Notes: a model not told the origin generated them from the sequence alone. Positions 8,258-14,321 are shown, counted from the first letter of the stretch. The stretch: 16,712 nucleotides of DNA from Tepidisphaeraceae bacterium (GCA_025450555.1 JANWHF010000193.1:1-16712), one strand, 5' to 3'. Program-made: numbers and translations.

Positions 8258-8285
8258 AGTATCGCAGGGGGAAAGAGGCTGTCAA
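8258..8285 (-). promoter_or_regulatory. Sigma70-like promoter of the PPIase lipoprotein gene
   Basis: On the minus strand a perfect TTGACA (8285-8280) is followed after 16 nt by GATACT (8263-8258, 4/6 match to TATAAT). The TTG start codon lies about 54 nt downstream. This is one of the better promoter matches in the window. Confidence 0.5.
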
Positions 8286-8351
8286 GAATTCGCTGTTCTT
8301 AAGCGACCCAGATTGGTTACTTCCGGTCCGGCCCCGCCATGGCAAAAAGCA

Positions 8352-8380
8352 TTGTTTGCGACCGATCAATTGGGTAGACT
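8352..8380 (+). promoter_or_regulatory. Weak candidate promoter of the HtrA-like protease gene
   Basis: TTGTTT (8352-8357) and TAGACT (8375-8380) are 17 nt apart on the + strand, with 3/6 and 4/6 matches to consensus. The ATG is 138 nt downstream, which would give a long leader. Confidence 0.22.
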
Positions 8381-8517
8381 TCACCTACGGCATAAGGCGG
8401 GGCTGGCGACAAGGGTGGGCCGCCGGGCCACTTAGCCGATTGCGCAACTCGATTACCGTCGTCTGCCTGATTCGGGCACGTTGTCGATGGCCGGCGACCT
8501 AAGCAAGGGACTTTCAC

Positions 8518-10167
8518 ATGTCCGTGCAGCGACTTGCCTTAAGCATCGTTTCCATTTGCCTCGTTTTGATTCTGGGCCTGGCCGCCTTTGGCGATCGGCT
8601 CACGCTAAAGGATGGCAAGGTCCTCGAAGGAACCGTCATCAAGCAAGGCGATCGATACTGGGTCAAGACTTCTGATGGTTCAACCCAATACGTTTCGATT
8701 GATGACGTCTCGAAACTTGAAAAAGGCTCGGGCAAATCGATTACCGGTTCGAGTGACATCGGAGGAGGCAGTAGTTCCGCCGCCGGATTCAGCTCCTCGC
8801 TTGCCTCCACCCAGCGCCGCGCCAATTCGGTGGATAAGCCTCTCGCTGCTGTCACCATCTGGCAGGACTTTATCGATTCCAAGCCCTCCGAAGCCGACCT
8901 CAAAGTCGCCAAGGAGGAACTGGCCAGGTGGAAGTCAATGGCCGAAAACGGCGGGGAAAAGATCAATGGCCGGTGGGTCACAGGCGATGAATATAAATCA
9001 CTGATGACTCGCTATCGTGCCATCATGCGCGAAGCGACCAATTTGCTAAGTCACGACGACCTGCTGAAGGGCGCCGAGAAAGTCGAAGAGGCACGGCGAA
9101 TTTATCCCAACGACTTTGCCGTCAACTTCTGGCTCGGGTACGTGGAGTTGAAGAAGCGCAACTGGGAAAAGGCGATTCCTTATTTCGATGCGGTGCTGAA
9201 GCTCAAGCCCAACCTGCCCGAAGCGATGGCCAATGTCGCAATCGCTGAATGGTTTAAATCGAATTACCGCGATTCCAAGGCCGTCCTCAAAATGCACGAT
9301 GCGGCCAAACAGGGCGACAACGAAGAGATCGTGTTCGATCTGATTTCGATGCTGAATGCGTCTCCGCCTGCGTTCCTGCGCAGCACTGCCGGCAAAGCTG
9401 CCGTCGAAGATGCCCGGCTGCTTTCCTACAAATACAAAATCAATCAGAACGCGCAAGGCACGATCTATTACGTCCGTCTGCACGAAGAAAGCGTTGCGGA
9501 GCACAGCGAACATAACATGTGGTCTGGAACGGGCTTCATCCTCAAGGATGACGGCCTGATCCTCACCAACCGGCACGTCGCCAAGGATGCCAAGAAGCTG
9601 ATGGTCCTGCTTCACAATGGCCAGCAAAACGCGGCTGAAGTCGTGAAGATCGACGACGAACAGGACCTGGCGCTGATCCGGCTGAAAAATGCCGATTCGA
9701 AGCTGCCGGTCGTGCGTCTTGCCGCATCGGATCTTCCGATGGACGGCGCCGATTGCACGGTCATCGGATATCCGCTGGTCGATCGCCTTGGCGGCTCCCC
9801 GAAGATCACGCACGGCATCGTCAGCAGCTCGATCAAGAAAGGCGCGATGTCCGTCAAGTCGATCGGGCTGGAAGGCCTGACCGACGAAATCGATGTGCTG
9901 ATTGATGCCAAGGTCAACCCCGGCAACAGCGGTGGCCCGATCCTCGACAAATACGGCAACGTCATGGCCATCGTCTGCATGAAGAGCCTGGCCTCGGAAA
10001 CAGAAGACAGCTACGGCATGGGCATCAGCGCCGGTCGCATTCGCAAGTTCCTGGCCAAGAACAGAATTATGTTGCCCCGTGGCGAAAATGGAACGTCCAC
10101 TCTCTCAGTGGAAGACATTGCCGCGAAAGTCGAGCCGGCGGCGGTGCTGATTTTTGCGACCAAGTAA
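8518..10167 (+). CDS. HtrA-like (S1C-type) trypsin-fold serine protease with SH3-like and TPR-like N-terminal regions
   Basis: Exported serine protease of 549 residues. The ATG at 8518 has AAGGGA seven bases upstream. A signal peptide or membrane anchor (about 4-24) is followed by a small beta module, DRLTLKDGKVLEGTVIKQGD (26-45) and on to about 69, a type common at the N-terminus of planctomycete envelope proteins. A Ser/Gly linker (70-95) and a helical, TPR-like segment follow (about 195-262, NFWLGYVELKKRNWEKAIPY). The protease domain is about 312-515 with a complete triad: H353 in LTNRHVAK, D383 in EQDLALI and S471 in PGNSGGP. No PDZ domain follows, unlike DegP. The C-terminal tail SVEDIAAKVEPAAVLIF resembles the opening strand of an HtrA catalytic domain. 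A role in envelope protein quality control is inferred. It is divergent from a PPIase lipoprotein gene. Confidence 0.9.
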   Translation: MSVQRLALSIVSICLVLILGLAAFGDRLTLKDGKVLEGTVIKQGDRYWVKTSDGSTQYVSIDDVSKLEKGSGKSITGSSDIGGGSSSAAGFSSSLASTQRRANSVDKPLAAVTIWQDFIDSKPSEADLKVAKEELARWKSMAENGGEKINGRWVTGDEYKSLMTRYRAIMREATNLLSHDDLLKGAEKVEEARRIYPNDFAVNFWLGYVELKKRNWEKAIPYFDAVLKLKPNLPEAMANVAIAEWFKSNYRDSKAVLKMHDAAKQGDNEEIVFDLISMLNASPPAFLRSTAGKAAVEDARLLSYKYKINQNAQGTIYYVRLHEESVAEHSEHNMWSGTGFILKDDGLILTNRHVAKDAKKLMVLLHNGQQNAAEVVKIDDEQDLALIRLKNADSKLPVVRLAASDLPMDGADCTVIGYPLVDRLGGSPKITHGIVSSSIKKGAMSVKSIGLEGLTDEIDVLIDAKVNPGNSGGPILDKYGNVMAIVCMKSLASETEDSYGMGISAGRIRKFLAKNRIMLPRGENGTSTLSVEDIAAKVEPAAVLIFATK

Positions 10168-10193
10168 AAAGGATTTGTTTTTGAACGCCAAGT

Positions 10194-10265
10194 TTAGCCG
10201 CTACCGCTTGCGGTGCGCGTTCGGGCAGGGCGCATAAAAGCGCTCCGCTAGCGCGTCGCGGCTAA
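10194..10265. repeat. REP-like palindromic intergenic element, copy A
   Basis: Outer arms TTAGCCGC (10194-10201) and GCGGCTAA (10258-10265) pair perfectly. Inside are two small hairpins, ACCGC/GCGGT (10203-10214) and GCGCT/AGCGC (10240-10254), giving a cloverleaf-like outline. The right half, from 10238 onward, matches copy B (12298-12335) at 34 of 38 positions when aligned by eye. It lies between two plus-strand genes. Confidence 0.7.
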
Positions 10266-10372
10266 CCTCGGCTGGACACGCGTTGTCCCCTCGTTATGCT
10301 TTCCCTTTGCCCGACTGGACCGGCTGTTCATGGATGAACACCCTCGTTGGCCCAGGCTTAAGGAGCGCAAGG

Positions 10373-11158
10373 ATGTTGAAATTTCTTTGTACGCATTGCG
10401 GGGGAAGGCTGGCCATCCAGGAAAAGTACCTTTCCCGGCTCGTCCAGTGCCCGGATTGCGGCCAGATCACCCACCCGATGGCCAGCCAGATTCTTGCCGA
10501 TCTTGAATCGCGCGGCACGCGGAAAAAATTGCGAATTCGTTGCGAAAATTGCGGCCATAGGTTGGGCAAACTTGCCAAGCCGCGCGTATGGGGAACGTCC
10601 GTTGTGTGCGGCCCATGCTATCGTGAACTGGCAATAGAGACGGCCGAACTGGATCAGGCAGCGGCGTCCGCCGAGGCACAACTTCATCGTCCTTCAATCA
10701 TCGTCGGAGTTGCGCGGTCCGCTTCGGGTATCTTCAGCTCGCCGCTGATGCTTGAGATCCCGGCCGGGCGGCAATTGCCGGCGCCGACAGACGGATTCAA
10801 CTCTTCTGGTCGAGGTACCAGTGCGTCGATATTTTCGAGCCAGCTTGGGACCGCGGTCGCGGGCATCGTCGTCGGCATCGCATCGTTAATTGTCGCGGCC
10901 TATGTGCTGCGCAGCATCGGCTCCATCATTTTCTGGATGGCAGTCGCCGCAGTTGTGGGATTGCTTGCGTACTTTGCTTGGCGCTCGCTGACCGTGCTCA
11001 AGGCTGCTTCCGGCGCCGCTCTGCCTTCGGAAAAGCGATCGCCTCTGCCGATCGCGGTGGCGTCAGGCATCGGTCGATTCTGCTCTGGTGCAGGCACGTC
11101 ACTGTGGCGCGGACGCCGGCGTGGCTCCCATCCCGCTCAAGTTGAGCAGCATGCCTGA
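10373..11158 (+). CDS. Two-zinc-ribbon, two-TM membrane protein of unknown function
   Basis: Unrecognised protein of 261 residues. The start at ATG 10373 is fixed by AAGGAG at 10360-10365 with 7-nt spacing; the frame is open further upstream to 10283 but without a ribosome site. The N-terminus carries one zinc ribbon, CTHC...CPDC (C6, C9, C26, C29), and a second, CENC...CGPC (C57, C60, C79, C82). A short helical segment and a Ser/Pro-rich linker (about 95-155) follow. TM helices lie at about 159-179 and 185-204, and the tail of about 57 residues is basic. The ribbons probably sit in the cytoplasm and may bind nucleic acid or protein; this is inference. It follows repeat A and converges on the glutaredoxin gene with a 24-nt gap. 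Confidence 0.72.
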   Translation: MLKFLCTHCGGRLAIQEKYLSRLVQCPDCGQITHPMASQILADLESRGTRKKLRIRCENCGHRLGKLAKPRVWGTSVVCGPCYRELAIETAELDQAAASAEAQLHRPSIIVGVARSASGIFSSPLMLEIPAGRQLPAPTDGFNSSGRGTSASIFSSQLGTAVAGIVVGIASLIVAAYVLRSIGSIIFWMAVAAVVGLLAYFAWRSLTVLKAASGAALPSEKRSPLPIAVASGIGRFCSGAGTSLWRGRRRGSHPAQVEQHA

Positions 11159-11182
11159 AGAACAATCTCGATAGGAGCCTTC

Positions 11183-11509
11183 TCAGCTTGCAGGATTTCC
11201 TGGCGCCTGCAAGTCGTCGGGATTCATTCCATCGCCTGCCGGCCAATCAACGCGCCGGGAGACAAAGCCCTGACGGCGCAATCCGGCTTCGAGCTCCGCG
11301 CCGCTGGGGACCGACAGTACCAATCCGCCCAGGTCGACCGTCGGCGTTTTCTGCTTTCCATCGTTTTGATCGAGAAGCCACTGGCGTGCCGTCTCGTCGT
11401 TCTCGACGTTGACATAGTGATATTTCATTCGCATGCCATCGAGATATTGGCGAGTCTGCTGCGTGTCTTCACATTGATCGACGCCGTAGACGGTAATTTG
11501 GCGGCTCAT
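11183..11509 (-). CDS. Glutaredoxin/mycoredoxin-like protein with CxxT active site
   Basis: Small thioredoxin-fold redox protein of 108 residues. ATG 11509 is chosen because a perfect GGAGGT (11521-11516) lies six bases upstream; an upstream in-frame ATG at 11530 would place that site inside the gene. The order of features is glutaredoxin-like: ITVYG strand, DQCEDTQQTRQYLDGM at the active site, YHYVNVENDE, the cis-proline motif KTPTV, and SGAELEAGL near the end. The usual CxxC is C13-E-D-T16, so only one active-site thiol remains. That points to a monothiol mechanism, such as (de)glutathionylation with another low-molecular-weight thiol, or a modified role. The last 25 residues (after RRQGF) are Pro/Asp-rich and not part of the fold. 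Confidence 0.82.
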   Translation of the reverse strand: MSRQITVYGVDQCEDTQQTRQYLDGMRMKYHYVNVENDETARQWLLDQNDGKQKTPTVDLGGLVLSVPSGAELEAGLRRQGFVSRRVDWPAGDGMNPDDLQAPGNPAS

Positions 11510-11745
11510 CAGATGACCTCCGTCGGCCATGTTAATCTGCGACAATCCGCTGTTGGAACGGGAGAAGTCAAGCGTATCGAGATACAATGGTGGGCGCCAG
11601 CAAAAAGCAATAATCTAGAATCGCCGGCGTTGTCGATAATGAAGACATCGACGATATCATGGCGTGAGTTACATTTCGTTGTCCGCCAAACTCCGACGGC
11701 TACCGGTTCATACGGAAAGTGCTGGCTTGGCAAATGGGGACGACG
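11510..11745. other. Divergent intergenic region between glutaredoxin and the 161-residue protein gene
   Basis: No gene is seen. A minus-strand TTGACT (11571-11566), 18 nt from GATTGT (11547-11542), is a weak promoter candidate for the glutaredoxin gene. A plus-strand TTGTCG (11630-11635), 19 nt from TATCAT (11655-11660), is an equally weak candidate for the gene to the right. Confidence 0.25.
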
Positions 11746-12231
11746 ATGGTTGGATCTTCCGCAATCCCTCCGATACCCGAAATCGGGCATGAAGAGGGTT
11801 ACTACGCGCGCAAAGTTCGCGAAGCGGAAAAGCAAGGCAACGATCACGCCCGGGAAGCCTACAAAGTCGCTCAATACGTAACCCTCGCGACCAGCCCCCA
11901 CCTCGAATGGGATCAAAAGATCCGGTATTTCGCCCATGCCCTCAAGCGGCACTGCCAACCGCCGCCGCTGGCGCAAGAGCGCATCTGGTTGTTCTATGCT
12001 GAGTTGGCGGAACTGGTCCGCAGCCATTGCGGGCAGGAAGCGCTGAAACTAGCCAGCCACGAAGATGATCGCTACGCCAGCTTGATCAAGCAGGGGTACG
12101 ATCGAAAGCTGATCGAGAACGAAGCCGAAAAGTTCTTCGATTTCCTCATGGGCGGCCACCAGGATCGCCCCGCTCACTTCAACGAAGAAGACTGGCAGCA
12201 GCTTCGGATGATCAGAGATCAATGGATCTGA
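11746..12231 (+). CDS. Unrecognised soluble, mostly helical protein
   Basis: I do not recognise this 161-residue product. It has no signal peptide, no membrane segment and no metal-binding motif. Composition is charged and rich in E, K, R, Q, H and Y, and long stretches look helical: YYARKVREAEKQGNDHAREA, WDQKIRYFAHALKRH, AQERIWLFYAELAELVRSH and KLIENEAEKFFDFLMGG. The start is taken at ATG 11746 with GGGGA at 11736-11740 five bases upstream. In-frame alternatives are ATG 11734 and GTG 11719. It is real rather than a shadow, judging from the ribosome site, protein-like composition and the absence of a better frame on either strand. A strong palindrome follows its stop codon. Confidence 0.65.
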   Translation: MVGSSAIPPIPEIGHEEGYYARKVREAEKQGNDHAREAYKVAQYVTLATSPHLEWDQKIRYFAHALKRHCQPPPLAQERIWLFYAELAELVRSHCGQEALKLASHEDDRYASLIKQGYDRKLIENEAEKFFDFLMGGHQDRPAHFNEEDWQQLRMIRDQWI

Positions 12232-12247
12232 CGGATATTCGCGGTTC

Positions 12248-12333
12248 GCCGGGTTTAGCCGCGACGCGCCAGCGGAGCGCTTTCTGTTCGCCTGGCTAAA
12301 GCGCTCCGCTGGCGCGTGGCGGCTAAACCCGGC
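12248..12333. repeat. REP-like palindromic element, copy B (near-perfect 36-position stem)
   Basis: Arm 1 (12248-12283) and arm 2 (12298-12333) are reverse complements at 35 of 36 positions. There are 15 paired positions from GCCGGGTTTAGCCGC, one G-G mismatch (12263/12318), then 20 more ending in AGCGCTTT. The 14-nt centre is 12284-12297. It sits between the 3' ends of two convergent genes (stops at 12231 and 12343), where it could act as a bidirectional stop or mRNA 3'-end protector. No T run follows either arm. It shares its right arm with copy A. Confidence 0.85.
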
Positions 12334-12342
12334 TGTCTACGC

Positions 12343-12705
12343 TTACATCCGTTTCCACGCGTATGCATCACCCAGCCGGAGGAAAAAGCGTTGCTGACCG
12401 GCGACGCCAATGAGTTTCGGTTCGGTTTGGCCGCGTCCTTCATCAGGTGAGAGAATCTCGAAGCCGATCTTGTCGCCTTTTTTGAGTGTAGCGCTCTCCA
12501 GAGGCTCCGGTTTTCCTGCGAGATAGCAGCCGTATTTGCCATCGGCGGGAGCTTCTTTGAGTTCCGCGTTTGACGGGTTGTCGAAGTGAACGATTTCCGT
12601 GCCGGGCTTGGGTGCCGCAGTGTTGCAGCCACCAACAGTCAATGAGATCAGCAGCGCGAAATATGCCAATAGGATTGCCGACCAACGCTTCCTTGCAATG
12701 TTCAT
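12343..12705 (-). CDS. Small lipoprotein of unknown function
   Basis: Predicted 120-residue lipoprotein. ATG 12705 has GGAGGT (12719-12714) eight bases upstream. The N-terminus is a lipoprotein signal peptide (MNIARKRWSAILLAYFALLI) with lipobox VGGC and acylated C27. The mature part of about 94 residues looks like a small beta domain (EIVHFDNPSNAELKEAPADG, KYGCYLAGK, KKGDKIGFEIL, GVAGQQRFFLRLGDAYAWKRM). I do not recognise a family. Anchoring in the inner or outer membrane cannot be told from the sequence. The downstream palindrome (copy B) begins 10 nt after the stop codon. A neighbouring minus-strand zinc-ribbon gene ends 84 nt upstream, so the two may share a transcript. Confidence 0.78.
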   Translation of the reverse strand: MNIARKRWSAILLAYFALLISLTVGGCNTAAPKPGTEIVHFDNPSNAELKEAPADGKYGCYLAGKPEPLESATLKKGDKIGFEILSPDEGRGQTEPKLIGVAGQQRFFLRLGDAYAWKRM

Positions 12706-12788
12706 ACGCCTGAACCTCCGCAGACGGACAAAGGGTGTCAAAGAGAACCGGTCTCTTTATATGGTCGGCCGCCGAACATTGCGAATGT

Positions 12789-13358
12789 CTAAGCACTCGC
12801 CCGAACCAGCGGCGTCCCGCATTCGGGACAACGATCAGGCGATGCTCGTAGATCGTACCCGCATCGAACGCACTGTGCCGCCTCCCGCATTCGCCTGATC
12901 CGGGTTCGGACAACCGCCCAGCGCAACGGCAGCAGGCTTGCCAGCAGTGCTATGAACCACTGCGGCGCCAAAAGCTGGACTTTCAACGGTACACCCACCG
13001 CGGCAGGAAAGGAGCCATCTCGATAGCAAGCGGCGCCGAAGTCGGAATGGAACCAGCCACGAGATTGCAGGCCGCTCTGGACACCCGATAGATAAAGATG
13101 CTGACGGCTGCCGTCATCATCTGCAAAATGCTTTGGTGAGGAGAGGCTCCATTTCCCATCGGCCTGGGAATAGACGCCAATCGAAAGCCACACCCGCCCC
13201 TTTGCGGATCGCGCCCCGATATCCAGTTTCCTGGAAGCCATAGAGGCTATCTCGTCCACGCCATCCAGCACCCAGTTACTGCGAAGCCACAGCGCCAGGA
13301 TCAAGACAAAGATCAGCAGCGAGATAGCCGAGATGAACCGAAGCGGCCGTCGATTCAT
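12789..13358 (-). CDS. Membrane protein with C-terminal CGYDLR-type zinc ribbon (planctomycete family)
   Basis: Protein of 189 residues with two hydrophobic segments, about 8-25 and 132-150, enclosing a probably extracytoplasmic domain of about 105 residues. The basic stretch RTRIRRMREA follows, then a cytoplasmic zinc ribbon: C163, C166 (CVRCGYDLRASPDRCPECG), C177 and C180. The arrangement TM - domain - TM - CxxCGYDLR...CPECG is, to my knowledge, very frequent in Planctomycetota, usually without known function. The start is ATG 13358, with a weak GGA five bases upstream. The frame is open to 13565 but those extra codons look unlike protein and precede the N-terminal anchor. Tandem perfect palindromes lie 80-140 nt upstream. 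Confidence 0.78.
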   Translation of the reverse strand: MNRRPLRFISAISLLIFVLILALWLRSNWVLDGVDEIASMASRKLDIGARSAKGRVWLSIGVYSQADGKWSLSSPKHFADDDGSRQHLYLSGVQSGLQSRGWFHSDFGAACYRDGSFPAAVGVPLKVQLLAPQWFIALLASLLPLRWAVVRTRIRRMREAAQCVRCGYDLRASPDRCPECGTPLVRASA

Positions 13359-13440
13359 ACAAATCCATTGTATCGCTGGCGCGATGGCATTCGCGACAAA
13401 ACTTCGGTGGCTTCTTTGCCGATAGATATTCTGGAGGGCA

Positions 13441-13464
13441 TCAGGCCGATCGAGATCGGCCTGA
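13441..13464. repeat. Perfect 11-bp inverted repeat
   Basis: TCAGGCCGATC and its reverse complement flank a 2-nt centre. It lies 83 nt upstream of the start of the minus-strand zinc-ribbon gene. No T run follows in either direction, so it is not a standard terminator; an operator or a hairpin in that gene's leader is possible. Confidence 0.6.
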
Positions 13465-13483
13465 AGTAGCGATGGGCGGGAAA

Positions 13484-13498
13484 ACGAGATTTTCTCGT
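13484..13498. repeat. Short palindrome ACGAGA-TTT-TCTCGT
   Basis: Six-base perfect arms around 3 nt, 20 nt from the preceding 11-bp inverted repeat and just before a plus-strand promoter candidate at 13510. Its position suits an operator for divergent promoters, but no regulator family is recognised. Confidence 0.4.
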
Positions 13499-13509
13499 GT
13501 CGCGAGCAC

Positions 13510-13537
13510 TTGAACCCGCTGCGATCCGTGGCATAAT
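13510..13537 (+). promoter_or_regulatory. Sigma70-like promoter, + strand, for the PilZ gene leader
   Basis: TTGAAC (13510-13515, 4/6) and CATAAT (13532-13537, 5/6) are 16 nt apart. Transcription would start near 13544 and run into the PilZ gene at 13815, giving a leader of about 270 nt. Confidence 0.42.
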
Positions 13538-13596
13538 ATCGGACGAAGTTTAGGGACTTGGGCAATTCCAGCTTGTAATTTCAGGGTAATGGAACA

Positions 13597-13772
13597 GGGT
13601 TGGCCCCTCTGCAACCCGCGCCGGGCAGCATCGAATTGTTGCCGGCTGATCCCAAAACAGATTTAAATTTGTGCAAACACCGTTTGCATCCACACACGCA
13701 AAACACGTCGCGAAGCCTCCGAAAGCGGAGCTTTCGGCACGAACTGCCTGCCCTCCTGGCGAAGGGCCGGCA
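13597..13772 (+). promoter_or_regulatory. Hairpin-rich 5' leader of the PilZ gene (candidate cis-regulatory RNA)
   Basis: Five stem-loops follow each other on the plus strand. They are GGGTTG/CAACCC (13597-13617), GCCGG(G)CA/TGCCGGC (13620-13646), TGCAAAC/GTTTGCA (13672-13688), CCGAAAGC/GCTTTCGG (13719-13737) and TGCC-T-GCCCT/AGGGC-C-GGCA (13745-13772). The last ends 31 nt before AAAGGA. TGCAAAC/GTTTGCA could equally be a DNA operator, since it resembles LacI-family half sites. I could not match the whole to a known riboswitch consensus. Confidence 0.4.
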
Positions 13773-13814
13773 AGTAAAGTCTCTTCGCGCGATATGGAGA
13801 TGAAAGGATCACGG

Positions 13815-14213
13815 ATGAACGCTGCTCGCCCGCCTGCTCAAGCCGTTGGCGTTGTTGACAATTCATTGCGGTCGGTTTCCGCCCAGGCCCACCCCACGCC
13901 CCGCCGGCGCACGCCTTCGGTCGTCGCGTTACCTTCTTTTGATCGCCGTCACGACAACCGTCGGCCGGTGCACAGTAAGGGAACGCTCACGCTGATCGAC
14001 GGCCCCAACGCCAACACCAGCTACGAAATCCTCACGCGCGACATGAGCTTCAGCGGGCTTTCGTTCCTGCTTCGCGAGAGCCTGCCGGTCGGGCAAACCT
14101 GTCGGCTGAGCGTCCAGGGACAATCGGCCTCGCACCTGTGCGAAGTCGTCCGCTCCCGCCCCATCAGCAATGGCCGCCATGAAATGGCGCTGCAATTCCG
14201 CAAGGCGATGTAA
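13815..14213 (+). CDS. PilZ-domain protein (candidate c-di-GMP receptor)
   Basis: Small cytoplasmic protein of 132 residues. ATG 13815 is chosen from AAAGGA at 13803-13808 with 6-nt spacing; earlier in-frame codons lie in the structured leader. Residues 1-40 are Ala/Pro-rich and probably disordered. The PilZ domain is about 41-130. It keeps both c-di-GMP binding motifs: RxxxR as R45-H-D-N-R49 (within RRHDNRRPVH), and D/NxSxxG as D76-M-S-F-S-G81, followed by the LPVGQTCRLSV and CEVVRS strands and the closing GRHEMALQFRKAM. By family it would bind cyclic di-GMP and change partner activity, for example motility, matrix or envelope functions. It is a stand-alone domain, so the output partner is unknown. 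It follows a long leader with predicted stem-loops. Confidence 0.87.
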   Translation: MNAARPPAQAVGVVDNSLRSVSAQAHPTPRRRTPSVVALPSFDRRHDNRRPVHSKGTLTLIDGPNANTSYEILTRDMSFSGLSFLLRESLPVGQTCRLSVQGQSASHLCEVVRSRPISNGRHEMALQFRKAM

Positions 14214-14247
14214 ATAGAAACGCGGCGCAAAAGCCTGTCGTTTACTG

Positions 14248-14321
14248 TAGCGGTCGCGCTTGCGCGACGTTGACCGCGCCTTTAATGGCAGCGCGCAACG
14301 GCTCGCAAGCGAGGATCGCTA
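14248..14321. repeat. REP-like palindromic element, copy C (diverged)
   Basis: Short outer arms TAGCG (14248-14252) and CGCTA (14317-14321) enclose two hairpins: GTCGCGC/GCGCGAC (14253-14268) and CTCGC/GCGAG (14302-14313). GCGGTC (14250-14255) can also pair with GACCGC (14272-14277). The outline (outer TAGC arms, inner CGCTTGCG and CGCAAGCG hairpins) resembles copy A, but base identity is low, so family membership is uncertain. Confidence 0.45.

Larger units (their letters stand above)
8205..8517. other. Divergent intergenic region (313 nt)
   Basis: It separates the minus-strand PPIase gene from the plus-strand protease gene. It holds the PPIase promoter and hairpin on the left and one weak plus-strand promoter candidate. 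The stretch from about 8381 to 8500 is GC-rich, and I recognise no gene, RNA or repeat in it. Confidence 0.5.
13359..13814. other. Divergent non-coding region (456 nt) with palindromes, promoter and structured leader
   Basis: This is the longest stretch without a gene that I would accept. It holds the tandem palindromes (13441-13498), a plus-strand promoter (13510-13537) and a series of stem-loops from 13597 to 13772 upstream of the PilZ gene. Open frames running through it lack ribosome sites and protein-like composition. Confidence 0.55.

Noticed and set aside
9046..9813. 255-codon open frame opposite the serine protease
   Set aside because: The plus strand encodes an intact protease with a full triad through this span; the antisense frame is a shadow of GC-biased codons.
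13672..13770. c-di-GMP-I (GEMM) riboswitch upstream of the PilZ gene
   Set aside because: Only short pieces (GCAAAC, ACGCAAA, GAAGCCTCCG) recall the consensus; order, the GAAA tetraloop and its receptor arrangement do not fit.
13600..13803. Small open frames over the PilZ leader
   Set aside because: No ribosome site, no protein-like composition, and the region is better explained by inverted repeats.
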